A DNA stretch of 64,000 nt from an uncultured Lachnospiraceae bacterium. GTDB lineage: Bacteria; Bacillota; Clostridia; Lachnospirales; Lachnospiraceae. Positions 26,080 through 34,713 of this stretch are shown in pieces. The stretch's first letter is position 1. Each line of letters begins with the position of its first letter. The stretch covers positions 1-64,000 of the forward strand of contig CALWHG010000003.1 in NCBI GenBank assembly GCA_944380315.1, given 5' to 3'. A program made the translations under genes and the position numbers. The notes beneath the pieces were generated by a model. That model ran no database searches. It saw only the letters and a program-made list of their open reading frames with translations, and was not told the DNA's origin.

Positions 26080-27208
26080 CGGCATGGGTCGTGACTTCAT
26101 CCTTCCGTTCGGACTCTGGCTCTGTCCTGCCGGCACTGTTTTCCTTCTGCTGCCTCTTTGCCTTCCGCCTTCGTCCTGTCATCTTTACGATAATATATAT
26201 CAAAACTGCAAATACCGCAAGGATAAGGATGAGCGGCAGATTTATGATGAACAGTATAAGCAGATCCTCAAGCCCCTTTGTGAGCTCGGTAAGGTTCTTT
26301 GCGAAGCCAGTCCTTACTCTGTCGGAAAAGCTTGCTTCGCCTCCGCTCTCGATCACCTTCACCTCGGCTATGCTGATGCTGATGGTGTCAAAGGTCACAA
26401 GATCATCATAGCTCCTGAGCTGAGAGCCTATGCTCTCGATCTCATAGCGGACATCGGAAAGCCTGCTCTCTATGGCTATGACACTGTCTATGCTCTCTGC
26501 CTCCGCAAGGAGCTCCATGAGCCTTTCCTGCTCTATCCGGAGGGCCTCCATACGGGCCTCCATGTCCGTATATCTGAGAGTCACATCCTCAGTGCTCTCC
26601 GAACGGTAAGTCACCACTGCTCCTGTAAGTGCAGTCTCAAGAAATTCATCCGTCCGCTCTGCCGGCATACGTACTCTTATGTCCGCTGACCTGCTGTTTG
26701 TGTAGCCCTCTGCTCCACTCTGCCAGGAGCTCTCTATATAACCTCCCAGCTCGCTGACCCTCTGATCTATGGTCGACAGCAGGCCGTCCATGTCCTGAGT
26801 CTGAAGGTTAAGATCTATGGTACGTATGAGCTTGCGCCCGGATGTCGGTTCCTCTGTATCCCCAGGCTGCCCCGTCTCTTCTCCTGCGATCGTTTCGCCC
26901 GGTGCAGCTTCGCCTCCGGCCGCCTCCACCCCGGCAGCAATCCCCACGGCCTCCGCCTCCGTCAGTATCGCTCCTCCGGATACTGCCGCTCCGGAGCCGG
27001 AGCTTTTCTGAGACGGCATGGCCACAGCCGCCATGGTCTCCTCTGCCACGGCCATGTCCGAGGATGCGGAGCCGGACGCAGCTCCGCCACAGCCCCCGAG
27101 CATAAGGGCCGATATCAATGCAAATGCCACAAAAGCAAGGGTTGTCTTCCTTCTGCTTCCCTTCACCCTTCCGGGCTTCGACTTGTTTTTCTTTCCTGAT
27201 CCCTTCAT
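26057..27208 (-). CDS. DUF4349 lipoprotein
   Basis: A 383-residue surface protein. The ATG at 27208 (MKGSGKKNKSK) follows AGGAGG and leads into a lipoprotein signal (LISALMLGGC). After a low-complexity Ala/Gly/Glu linker comes the DUF4349 domain, with RKLIRTIDLNLQTQDM, coiled-coil pairs (LRIEQERLMELLAEAESID, then LSDVRYEIESIGSQLRSYD) and one C-terminal membrane helix (LILFIINLPLILILAVFAV) before a basic tail. The two anchors make it an outside-facing sensor-like protein, and it overlaps the sigma gene. Confidence 0.85.
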   Translation of the reverse strand: MKGSGKKNKSKPGRVKGSRRKTTLAFVAFALISALMLGGCGGAASGSASSDMAVAEETMAAVAMPSQKSSGSGAAVSGGAILTEAEAVGIAAGVEAAGGEAAPGETIAGEETGQPGDTEEPTSGRKLIRTIDLNLQTQDMDGLLSTIDQRVSELGGYIESSWQSGAEGYTNSRSADIRVRMPAERTDEFLETALTGAVVTYRSESTEDVTLRYTDMEARMEALRIEQERLMELLAEAESIDSVIAIESRLSDVRYEIESIGSQLRSYDDLVTFDTISISIAEVKVIESGGEASFSDRVRTGFAKNLTELTKGLEDLLILFIINLPLILILAVFAVLIYIIVKMTGRRRKAKRQQKENSAGRTEPESERKDEVTTHADDKGGKA

Positions 27209-27307
27209 AAAGCTGTCTCCTCCTTCCATAGCGGCAGGTCCGGCACATCTCTTTCTATCAGTTATACGAAGGATAAGAGGTAAAGCTTTCAAAGCAAATA
27301 TTAAAAA

Positions 27308-27373
27308 CCCCATTTTATATCAAGGGCCCTTTGCCTCTTCGAGGCGGCAGACACCCTTTGATATAAAATGGGG
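27308..27373. repeat. 66-bp palindromic repeat, copy 1
   Basis: Ends CCCCATTTTATATCAA (27308-27323) and TTGATATAAAATGGGG (27358-27373) are exact inverted repeats, and a GCCTC-TTC-GAGGC hairpin lies inside. Read on the opposite strand, copy 2 (30732-30797) differs at only two positions. It may be a mobile palindromic element of the MITE/REP sort, and can also act as a terminator. Confidence 0.85.
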
Positions 27374-27415
27374 TACTTTATCGTGTCGGGAATGCCGACG
27401 TTTTTTTATTATGCT

Positions 27416-28723
27416 TTACCAGGTGACCAGACCTATGACCATCGCAAATCCGAGCATCAGCAGTCCAAGGATCCACAGGGGGATAAGAGAGTGACGCATA
27501 TGCTCCTTATAGGAGAGTCCGGATACCGTAAGAGCCATATATGTACCTGCTATGACAGGGCTGAGAGTGAAGCAGCTGTCGCCTCCGATCATAAGAGCAT
27601 AGGCTACACTTTCTGCGGACACTCCAAAGTTGGCCATGACCTCGATAAGTATGGGAAGGAGTCCATAATAAAGAGGATCCGGATTGACACCAAGGCCGAT
27701 GAAACCACCAAAGAAACCAAATATAAGATGAAGATAAGGTCCAAGGGCCTGAGGAAGGAAATCGATGATCATGTCTGCCATGGCTATGATCATGCCCGAA
27801 TTATTTAAAACACCTACAAGTACTCCGGCAGAGAGGACCGTGGCTACTGACATGAGAGAATCCTCTGCATGTACATTTATACGCTCTTTCTGCATAGGTA
27901 CGCTTGGATAGTTGACTACCAAAGCAAGGACACATCCACACATGAAGATAAAATAGTTCGGAAGATCTGTAGTAAAAAGCAGTACAAATACGACAACCGT
28001 CAAAAGCACATTGAACCAAAGAAGCTTAGGGCGTTTAAGGGCTGCGGCCTCTTCATCTATCTCCAGTGCAACAGTATCTACTACATCATGCTCACTTTGC
28101 TTTCCTGCTCCGCGCTTCTTTTCTCCCTTACCTATGAAAAATACGGCTATCAGAGCACAAAACCAGCCAAATATCTGTACAGGGATCAGAGGCTTCCACA
28201 TCACTGCGGAATCTATACCAACGGTGATGCAGGCACGGTTGACGGCACCACCCCAGGGGAGCAGATTCATGACAGAGATGGCCATACAAGTTACAAGCAT
28301 GGCGGAAGTGACTCTGATCTTAAGCTTACGCACTATGGGAAGCATGGGGATCATAGTGATAAGGTAGGTGGAGGGGCTGTCGGCTGCCAGAGATGCAACA
28401 GTGGCTATAACAAATATGGCAAGGAGCACTCCTGTTACATTTCCGTTTGCGATCTTGACGGATTTTTCCACGACCTTATCAAAAAGGCCCACATCAGCCA
28501 TAAGATCAAAATAGGTAACAGTAAATACAAAGAGAGCAGCCATGGGCCATACGGTGGAACAACCCTTGGTAACAAAATCCGCTATCTCTGAAATTGAAAA
28601 GCCATTTATCAATGCTCCTATGATAGGCAGGCATACAAAAACGGACACAGGTATGGCTTTTTCCTTGAGGAGCAGGAATACCATGATAAAAATGATCAGA
28701 AATCCTGTGATACCTAACAACAT
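27416..28723 (-). CDS. CitMHS-family carboxylate (citrate-type) transporter
   Basis: A 435-residue membrane carrier with about 11-12 helices, of the CitMHS family that imports metal-citrate complexes or related carboxylates. Segments ADSPSTYLITMIPMLPI and LLPWGGAVNRACITVG in the first half, and FIGLGVNPDPLYYGLLPIL and GDSCFTLSPVIAGTYMAL in the second, are the conserved re-entrant motifs. It ends 42 bp from palindromic repeat copy 1 and starts 3 bp after the hydrolase gene, so the two are one operon. Base composition looks more AT-rich than the flanking genes. Confidence 0.88.
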   Translation of the reverse strand: MLLGITGFLIIFIMVFLLLKEKAIPVSVFVCLPIIGALINGFSISEIADFVTKGCSTVWPMAALFVFTVTYFDLMADVGLFDKVVEKSVKIANGNVTGVLLAIFVIATVASLAADSPSTYLITMIPMLPIVRKLKIRVTSAMLVTCMAISVMNLLPWGGAVNRACITVGIDSAVMWKPLIPVQIFGWFCALIAVFFIGKGEKKRGAGKQSEHDVVDTVALEIDEEAAALKRPKLLWFNVLLTVVVFVLLFTTDLPNYFIFMCGCVLALVVNYPSVPMQKERINVHAEDSLMSVATVLSAGVLVGVLNNSGMIIAMADMIIDFLPQALGPYLHLIFGFFGGFIGLGVNPDPLYYGLLPILIEVMANFGVSAESVAYALMIGGDSCFTLSPVIAGTYMALTVSGLSYKEHMRHSLIPLWILGLLMLGFAMVIGLVTW

Positions 28724-28726
28724 AAC

Positions 28727-29584
28727 TCATTTCCCCCTTTCGGATCGCAGTTCAAGAGCCTTATCAGTAAACTCCATAAGGCAACGATTGAATTTTTCAT
28801 ACTCATAGTAGAACATCAGGTGTCCACTTTCAGTGAAACGATGTACCTCGCTGTATCCGGGTATTCTGTGGGTATACTCCTCTGCCATGGCAAGGCCATA
28901 AGCCTCTGAGTCCCCACCGAATATGGCTACAGGAACCTTAAGATGCTCAAGATTTGGAAGGTTATTGGTATGGCAGAAATCATAATGGAGCTCAAGCGCT
29001 GTCCAGGGCATGGTTTTTTTGCATTCTTCCATGATCCATTCACGGTCCTCATCAGGCATCTCTCCATGATTTGATATCCTTGCCAGGAACTTGTCATAAA
29101 ATTCCTGAGGATTCCAGCAAAGAGGCAGATAGGTAGCAAACCAATTGTCCAGATTGTAGTCTCTGCCACGATGACGGTTCCAGGGTTCATCGGAGAAGGG
29201 AAACAGTGATCCATCCACGAGAGCCAATCCTGCCAATCCTTCTTCATTATAATCCGCTGCGTATGTGGTAACTACGGATGCTCCAACTGACCATCCAAGC
29301 AGTATGGCATCCTTAAGTTCCAGGTGGCGGATAAGCTCGTGTATGTCTCTGGCATGCCGCTTTATGGTATTGCCCTGGAGGGTCTTTGAAGAATATCCCT
29401 GCCCTCTGGGATCCATGGTGATCACTCGATGATGCTGAGAGAGAACAGGTACATTTCTCTGAAAAAATTTTGTAGAGCATAAAAAGCCTGGCACGAGTAT
29501 GATAGGAGTGCCTTTGCCCTGATCTTCAAAATAGATATAGGCATCATCTGATGTCTTGAAAAAATTGTCTTTGGAAGGTTTCAT
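28727..29584 (-). CDS. alpha/beta hydrolase
   Basis: A 285-residue cytoplasmic serine hydrolase of the alpha/beta fold. Oxyanion segment VPGFLCS near 31, nucleophile elbow GWSVG at 97-101 (Ser99), acid probably Asp225, His255 in ESGHLMF. The fold is shared by esterases, lactonases and C-C hydrolases. Pairing with a citrate-type carrier and a LysR gene suggests an ester or lactone of an organic acid as substrate; this is inference. Confidence 0.88.
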   Translation of the reverse strand: MKPSKDNFFKTSDDAYIYFEDQGKGTPIILVPGFLCSTKFFQRNVPVLSQHHRVITMDPRGQGYSSKTLQGNTIKRHARDIHELIRHLELKDAILLGWSVGASVVTTYAADYNEEGLAGLALVDGSLFPFSDEPWNRHRGRDYNLDNWFATYLPLCWNPQEFYDKFLARISNHGEMPDEDREWIMEECKKTMPWTALELHYDFCHTNNLPNLEHLKVPVAIFGGDSEAYGLAMAEEYTHRIPGYSEVHRFTESGHLMFYYEYEKFNRCLMEFTDKALELRSERGK

Positions 29585-29620
29585 TTATATTACCCCCATG
29601 ATCATTATATAAGACGCGTC

Positions 29621-29661
29621 TTTTGTGTATATTTATTGTATATTTCGATTTGAAACAAATC
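29621..29661. promoter_or_regulatory. divergent control region with LysR-type palindrome
   Basis: The 202-bp AT-rich gap between the hydrolase and lysR genes holds GATTTG-AAA-CAAATC (29647-29661), a perfect palindrome of the size LysR proteins bind. Next to it is TTTTGTGTATATTTATTGTA (from 29621), a motif also found before other carrier genes in this window. Confidence 0.5.
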
Positions 29662-29786
29662 AATTTTATATATTTTATACAATCAATAACAAAATGTAAT
29701 ATGTATATTGACATATATGGATGTCCAAAGAAGAAAAAAATGAGATAATATATTAAAGATGATAAGGACTGTTTGGGGGTACGGAT

Positions 29787-30701
29787 ATGAATCAGAGAGA
29801 TTGTGAACAGATCCTGGCCATAGCAAGAGAAAAAAGTATCTCAAAGGCGGCTTCAAAGCTTTATATGAGCCAGCCAGCATTAAGCCTTTTTCTAACAAGA
29901 CTTGAAGCTTCTCTCGGAACAAAGCTTTTTTCAAGAGGGCAAAATGGGCTCATTCCTACATACGCGGGAGAATGCTATATACGTACGGCTGAAAAAATAC
30001 TAAAGCTGTGCAATGATTTTGAGGTGGAGCTTTGTGAGATAAGTGCACTTCATAAAGGAAGGATACAGGTAGGAGCGACCGTACATCTGGGGTCTTATGT
30101 GTTTCCTCTTTTGCTGCCAAGATATAAGGAGCGCTATCCTAATATAGATATCCTTATCACGGAGAGCAGGTCCGCAGAGCTTGAAAGCGCATTGGCTCAT
30201 AATGAGCTGGATATAGCGCTTATGCATATTCCATTTCGCAGTATAGAGGCGGATTATGAGCTTATAGCAAAAGACCCTTATGTGATAGTCATATCCAGAA
30301 AGAGTCCTTTGATCCAGTATATATATGAAAAGGATGGGAAGCCCTTCCTTGATCCAAAGCTTTGCTCAGATGAGAAATTTGTGTTGGCTTATCCGTCTCA
30401 AAGAGTAAGACAGGTCACAGATTCGATATTATCAAAAGCCGGTGTGACTCCTGATATAACTTTTATGACCAGCAGCGTAGAAACTGCCATGAGAGTTGCC
30501 AGTGTAGGGGTCGGAATAACGCTTATGCCTCAAAGCTACATCAGTCTGTTTACTTATCCTGAGGAGCCCGTCTTCTGCAGTATTGAAGATGAATATGAGG
30601 CCTGGTGGACCTTTGTGGCAGCCTATCCGAAGGATTCAGAGCTGTCTGCGCCTGCAGCTGAGATGGTCAAGATATTAAAGGATATATATAAAAAGGCATG
30701 A
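29787..30701 (+). CDS. LysR-family regulator
   Basis: A 304-residue LysR-type regulator. The N-terminal winged helix (REKSISKAASKLYMSQPALS) is followed by a periplasmic-binding-protein-like effector domain (IQVGATVHLGSYVFPLLLP). It is divergent from the hydrolase-CitMHS operon, the classic arrangement for a LysR activator of its neighbour. Codon use is visibly more AT-rich than in LysR genes at 47-49 kb. Confidence 0.92.
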   Translation: MNQRDCEQILAIAREKSISKAASKLYMSQPALSLFLTRLEASLGTKLFSRGQNGLIPTYAGECYIRTAEKILKLCNDFEVELCEISALHKGRIQVGATVHLGSYVFPLLLPRYKERYPNIDILITESRSAELESALAHNELDIALMHIPFRSIEADYELIAKDPYVIVISRKSPLIQYIYEKDGKPFLDPKLCSDEKFVLAYPSQRVRQVTDSILSKAGVTPDITFMTSSVETAMRVASVGVGITLMPQSYISLFTYPEEPVFCSIEDEYEAWWTFVAAYPKDSELSAPAAEMVKILKDIYKKA

Positions 30702-30724
30702 TAAAATTTTCTGTTGGTTTCGAT

Positions 30725-30804
30725 AAGAAGCCCCCATTTTATATCAACGGGTGTCTGCAGCCTCGAAGAGGCAAAGGGCCCTTGATATAAAATGGGGGCT
30801 TCTT
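30725..30804. repeat. palindromic repeat, copy 2
   Basis: The 66-bp core (30732-30797) is the inverse of copy 1 with two differences. Here the arms extend to 23 bp, exactly complementary (30725-30747 and 30782-30804). It lies between convergent lysR and histidine kinase genes and likely terminates both. Together the copies enclose the 3.4-kb carrier cassette. Confidence 0.85.
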
Positions 30805-31592
30805 TATGGTTCATATTTCTCCGGTATGCGCACTATGAACTCAGTGCCTGAGCCCACCTTGGAGTTGACCTCCACCGTTCCCTTATAGTAGCTCAATATA
30901 TGCTTTACTATGGAGAGTCCCAGGCCGGTGCCGCCGCTCTGGCGGCTGCGACCCTTGTCGACCCTGTAGAAACGCTCAAATATACGGCTGCATTCTCCCT
31001 TTGGTATGCCTATGCCAGTGTCCCTGACTCTAAGCTCCATGAGTCCGTCCTCATTTGCCGCATGGATCCAGACCTTTCCGTTTTTGCGGTTGTAGCGTAT
31101 GGCATTGCTGACCAGGTTGGATATGATCTCATCCATGTGTCCGTAATCCGCATATACGAAGACGCCCGGCTTTGCATAGTTGTACAGTGTGACCCCGGCC
31201 TCATCTGCCTTTGGCTTGAAGGTCTCTATGGTCTCGTCTATCAGGAGGGTCACATCCACCCTCATGACCTCAGGCCGGATGTCATTGGACTCGAGCTTGG
31301 ACACCTCCAGGATATCGGCTATGAGCATGTTCATGTGATCCGCTTCCTTCTTTATGCGGCTTATCATGTCCTTCCTCGTAGCCTCATCGGTTATCATGCC
31401 GCTCTCCAGAAGCTCAGCATAGCCCCGGATGGAGGTTATGGGAGTCTTGAGCTCATGGCTGGCGTTGGCAAAGAACTCCTGACGTATTTCCTTTTCCCTG
31501 ATAAGCCTCTCGTTAAGCGCATCCATGTCCTTAAGTGTCTTTTTTATGTTGAGATATCTCAGATATTTGTTTTTCAAATAATCATTGATCAT
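30804..31592 (-). CDS. PhoR-like histidine kinase lacking membrane sensor
   Basis: A 262-residue kinase that starts almost at the dimerisation domain. H-box FFANASHELKTPITSIRGYA with His46, N-box NLVSNAIRYNRKNG, G1 VRDTGIGIPKGE, G2 GGTGLGLSIVKHIL. Unlike PhoR it has no transmembrane or extracellular domain, only about 40 helical residues before the H-box, so it must sense a cytoplasmic signal or partner. It is 36 bp downstream of its response regulator. No frame upstream restores a sensor domain. Confidence 0.9.
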   Translation of the reverse strand: MINDYLKNKYLRYLNIKKTLKDMDALNERLIREKEIRQEFFANASHELKTPITSIRGYAELLESGMITDEATRKDMISRIKKEADHMNMLIADILEVSKLESNDIRPEVMRVDVTLLIDETIETFKPKADEAGVTLYNYAKPGVFVYADYGHMDEIISNLVSNAIRYNRKNGKVWIHAANEDGLMELRVRDTGIGIPKGECSRIFERFYRVDKGRSRQSGGTGLGLSIVKHILSYYKGTVEVNSKVGSGTEFIVRIPEKYEP

Positions 31593-31628
31593 ATAATCCT
31601 GTCTGCCGTTCTGATCTGTATTTCCGTA

Positions 31629-32372
31629 TTATTTCAGTTTATATCCGACACCCCTTACGGTCTGAATGATCTCGCCCGCATCATCGCCTATCTTCTGGCG
31701 AAGGGACTTTATATGCATGTCCACAGTGCGGGACTCGCCGTCATAATCATAGCCCCAGACCGCATTAAGAAGCTCGTCTCTGGTGGCCACGAAGGAGGGC
31801 CTCTCCATCAGATAGCAGAGCAGACCGTACTCCTTGTTGGTAAGCTCCAGCTGCCTCTCGCCCACCTTTGCCTCATGCTTCCTTTCATCGACCACGATAT
31901 CGTTGTAGCTGAGCACTCTCCTCTGGTGCTTTGCTCCATCCCTGTCGGACTCGTCCTCCGGCCCTCCGGCTCCGGCTGCATCCGCACCCTCATGTATGGC
32001 TGTCCCGCTCCTGCGAAGCAGGCTCCTGATCCTGGCTCCGAGCTCCAGGATACCGAAGGGCTTGACCATATAGTCATCAGCTCCGCCGTCAAGCCCTATG
32101 ACCTTGTCGAGCTCCTTGTCCTTGGCAGTAAGTATGAGTATGGGAATGCTTCCCACCGTAGGCATGGCCCTGACCAGCTTGATGGCAGATACTCCGTCCA
32201 TGCCAGGGAGCATGAGATCGAATATGGCCATGTCAGGCTTATCCTTTTCTATGGAGGCCAGCGCCTCCTCTGCAGTCTCAAAGGCAACGGGCTCATAAAG
32301 GAAGCCACTCAGGGCTATCTTGAGCAGGTTCCTGATATTTTCATCATCCTCTATAATGTATATCTTTTTCAT
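31629..32372 (-). CDS. OmpR-family response regulator, PhoP-like
   Basis: A 247-residue two-domain regulator: receiver with Asp52 (FDLMLPGMDG) and Lys in DDYMVKPFG, then a winged helix (RDELLNAVWGYDYDGESRTV, HIKSLRQKIGDDAG). The linker carries an unusual Ala/Gly/Asp-rich insertion near 125-150. TTTACA repeats with 11-bp period lie upstream, as expected of a PhoP regulator that controls its own gene. Confidence 0.92.
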   Translation of the reverse strand: MKKIYIIEDDENIRNLLKIALSGFLYEPVAFETAEEALASIEKDKPDMAIFDLMLPGMDGVSAIKLVRAMPTVGSIPILILTAKDKELDKVIGLDGGADDYMVKPFGILELGARIRSLLRRSGTAIHEGADAAGAGGPEDESDRDGAKHQRRVLSYNDIVVDERKHEAKVGERQLELTNKEYGLLCYLMERPSFVATRDELLNAVWGYDYDGESRTVDMHIKSLRQKIGDDAGEIIQTVRGVGYKLK

Positions 32373-32402
32373 ATCCGGCTCCGAAAAAACTATTCTTATC
32401 GT

Positions 32403-32456
32403 ACTATAATAAGTTATTGTAAATCCTTATGCCGTCAATTGTAAAGTTTATGTAAA
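32403..32456 (-). promoter_or_regulatory. Pho-box-like repeats and -10
   Basis: On the minus strand TTTACA occurs at 32451-32456, 32440-32445 and 32418-32423, at offsets of 0, 11 and 33 bp, so each is on the same helical face. TATAGT (32403-32408) follows at -10 position. Bacillus PhoP boxes are direct TTAACA-type repeats on an 11-bp period. Confidence 0.65.
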
Positions 32457-32510
32457 TACTGGCCTGCAAAAGCTTGCAGATACTGCCGCAGGCGGACTCT
32501 TCGATCCCAG

Positions 32511-33452
32511 TCACGCAAGCCTGCCCTGCCAGGTAGCCCTTTCCCTGAGCCGCCTGGCTATGGTATTTAGCACCCTCTTTTTGTCCGTGCTCCAGAGCGG
32601 TGCGACCAGCAGACGCCTCGGCGCATCTCCGGTCATGCGGTGTATGACCACATCTCCCGGTATCAGCTCCAGCAGATCCACTATGAGGTCCGCATACTCC
32701 TCCAGACTGTACTCATGAAGATGAGCCTCTCCCCGTTCATACAGCCTTCCAAGCTCGGTCCCCGAGAGCACATGCATGAGATGAAGCTTGATCCCGTCTA
32801 TATGAAGGCCGGAGCTCCGAAACTTCGCAAGATATCTGATGGTGGCTTTGGTCTCCTCAGGCCCCTCAAAGGGCAGCCCCACTATGACGTGCACCACCAC
32901 CCCTATGCCGGCATCCCCAAGCTTCCTTACAGCCTCCTCAAAGACCTCCCTGTCATAGCAGCGGTTTATAAATCTGCCCACCTTGTCGTCCGCGGTCTGA
33001 AGGCCAAGCTCCACCCACACCGGCTTGCGCCCGGCAAGCTCCCCAAGGAGCTCCATGATCTCCGGGGGAAGGCAGTCCGGCCTGGTGGCTATCGAAAGTA
33101 TGCGCACCTCAGGCTCATCCATGGCAGCCATAAAAAGCTCCCGAAGCCTCTCCGGATCCCCATAGGTATTTGAAAAGGACTGAAAATAGGCTATATAGCC
33201 TGCAGGATCGCTGCCAAGCTTTGACTCCACCAGCCTCCTTGCAGCCCTGAGCTGCTCTGCCACGTCCAGGGACGGGGCCTGGGCAAAGTCCCCCGAGCCG
33301 CCCTCGGAGCAGAAGATACAGCCTCCACTCCCTTTGTTTCCGTCCCTGTTCGGACAGGTACAGAAAGAAGAAAGGGAAAGCTTGTAAACTTTCCCTCCAT
33401 ACTCCTTCTTAAGCTCATGATCAAGACTGTGATACCGTCTGTCTCCCCACAT
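32511..33452 (-). CDS. TIGR01212-family radical SAM protein (YtqA-like)
   Basis: About 313 residues. Cys motifs FCTCPNRDGNKGSGGCIFC carry the expected cluster ligands, followed by conserved IAYFQSFSNTY and the VWVELGLQTADD segments of the family, which resembles Elp3-type radical SAM enzymes. The reaction is not firmly known; relatives act on tRNA. I start at 33452 (MWGDRRYHSL) because CAGGAG precedes it; the longer frame overlaps the NlpC/P60 gene. Confidence 0.88.
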   Translation of the reverse strand: MWGDRRYHSLDHELKKEYGGKVYKLSLSSFCTCPNRDGNKGSGGCIFCSEGGSGDFAQAPSLDVAEQLRAARRLVESKLGSDPAGYIAYFQSFSNTYGDPERLRELFMAAMDEPEVRILSIATRPDCLPPEIMELLGELAGRKPVWVELGLQTADDKVGRFINRCYDREVFEEAVRKLGDAGIGVVVHVIVGLPFEGPEETKATIRYLAKFRSSGLHIDGIKLHLMHVLSGTELGRLYERGEAHLHEYSLEEYADLIVDLLELIPGDVVIHRMTGDAPRRLLVAPLWSTDKKRVLNTIARRLRERATWQGRLA

Positions 33453-33477
33453 ATAAAGCTCCTGGCCAGCCGGCAGC

Positions 33478-34569
33478 TCAGCCGCCGACCACATTTATAT
33501 AATTGGTAAATCCGTTGTAGGTGTTGTACATATCCACATATTCCGCTATGACACCTGTGCTGGTCTCTGAGGAATGAACGAATATGCCGTCTCCTATATA
33601 CACTCCCACATGTCCGGGCCTGCCCACTATATCTCCGGGCCTCAGGTCCTCTATGCTGATCTGCCCCGACATCTGGCAGATGGCACTGGACTGTCTGGGC
33701 ACGCTGATGCCGTTCTGAGCCATGACATAATTTACAAAGCCGGAGCAGTCAAACTCATCCGGTCCGGTCATGCCATAGGTATAGTCATCGCCCAGGTTCT
33801 CAATAGCCGTCCTTACTATGCCTATACGGGTCTGATCCGTAGTCCTTATGGTCAGGGAGCTCAGCTCCGTACAGTCTGACTTTTTGAGCCAGAGCTCGGT
33901 AGCCATGCTGCCGTCCGCCGTATAATAATTGCCTATCTTGGTGGCATGAGTCGCACATACATACCAGTCTATGCCCTGGGTATCCGTCACCTCCCGAAGC
34001 ACACGGAAGTAAGGATTTCTGATATCGTAGTCATGGGTTATGGAGGCCCAGCTTCCGTCAGAGAGCTGCACGCTGCCCTCAGCCACCTTTATGCCTCCCT
34101 TCTGCACCGCCGGCGACACCAGCTTGAACCCAAGCTCCACCATAGTCCCCTGGTCAGAGGCATGGTTTGCACCGGCTATTCCGGAGGATGATCCTGCACC
34201 CGGCGATGAGACATTTGCAGAGGAAAATGCACCCGACACTCCGGGGCCTGACATCCAGTACTCTCCAGAGGACCCGGAAGATGCTCCAGGCCCGGACACA
34301 GAGCTTACCGACTCAGTGCCGACTGACACAGAGCTTACCGAAGGAAGCTCACCGGTCACCTTCTCCATGGAGCTCCCCTGGGTGACATCAGAGCTCAGGG
34401 CAGGCGAGGTGATAGCTATGGGCTCAGAGGTCATGACATAGGTGGACTCCGTCTCCGCAGCTCCCGGCGCCGTAGCCGTAGTTATGATGTCTGCACGTGC
34501 GACAAATGAACCGGCTGTCATAAGCACTGCCGTCAGATATGCCATTTTCCTTACTGAGCTCATCCTCAT
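33478..34569 (-). CDS. secreted NlpC/P60 peptidoglycan endopeptidase
   Basis: About 363 residues. Signal peptide (MAYLTAVLMTAGSFVARA), then a 120-residue Ser/Gly/Thr-rich linker, a middle domain of about 100 residues with WASITHDYDIRNPYFRVL, and a C-terminal NlpC/P60 domain. The catalytic Cys is in EFDCSGFVNYV, His in GRPGHVGVYIG, third polar residue near FVHSSE. Family members cut cell wall stem peptides. It lies 25 bp upstream of the radical SAM gene. Start chosen at 34569 with AGAGG upstream. Confidence 0.9.
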   Translation of the reverse strand: MRMSSVRKMAYLTAVLMTAGSFVARADIITTATAPGAAETESTYVMTSEPIAITSPALSSDVTQGSSMEKVTGELPSVSSVSVGTESVSSVSGPGASSGSSGEYWMSGPGVSGAFSSANVSSPGAGSSSGIAGANHASDQGTMVELGFKLVSPAVQKGGIKVAEGSVQLSDGSWASITHDYDIRNPYFRVLREVTDTQGIDWYVCATHATKIGNYYTADGSMATELWLKKSDCTELSSLTIRTTDQTRIGIVRTAIENLGDDYTYGMTGPDEFDCSGFVNYVMAQNGISVPRQSSAICQMSGQISIEDLRPGDIVGRPGHVGVYIGDGIFVHSSETSTGVIAEYVDMYNTYNGFTNYINVVGG

Positions 34570-34656
34570 AGCTTCATCGCCTCTTATCCATGATATATTT
34601 GTATATAGGATAGCACACCGCATGGCCTCCTGTCCCACGGATTTCCTTACATATTC

Positions 34657-34684
34657 TTGACGATTTTCCTTAATAAACTATACT
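34657..34684 (+). promoter_or_regulatory. promoter of the NUDIX gene
   Basis: TTGACG (34657-34662), 16-bp spacer, TATACT (34679-34684), 30 bp before the ATG. Confidence 0.6.
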
Positions 34685-34713
34685 GAAAGCTATAAAGACA
34701 AAGGAGACTTGCC

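Noticed and set aside
31593..31628. Lost sensor domain of the histidine kinase by frameshift
   Set aside because: Only 36 bp separate the kinase from its regulator gene and no frame there encodes membrane helices, so the short form appears to be the real protein.
30900..32444. 514-codon open frame on the plus strand
   Set aside because: It is antisense to both the histidine kinase and the response regulator, has no known protein features, and arises from the third-position bias of the real genes.
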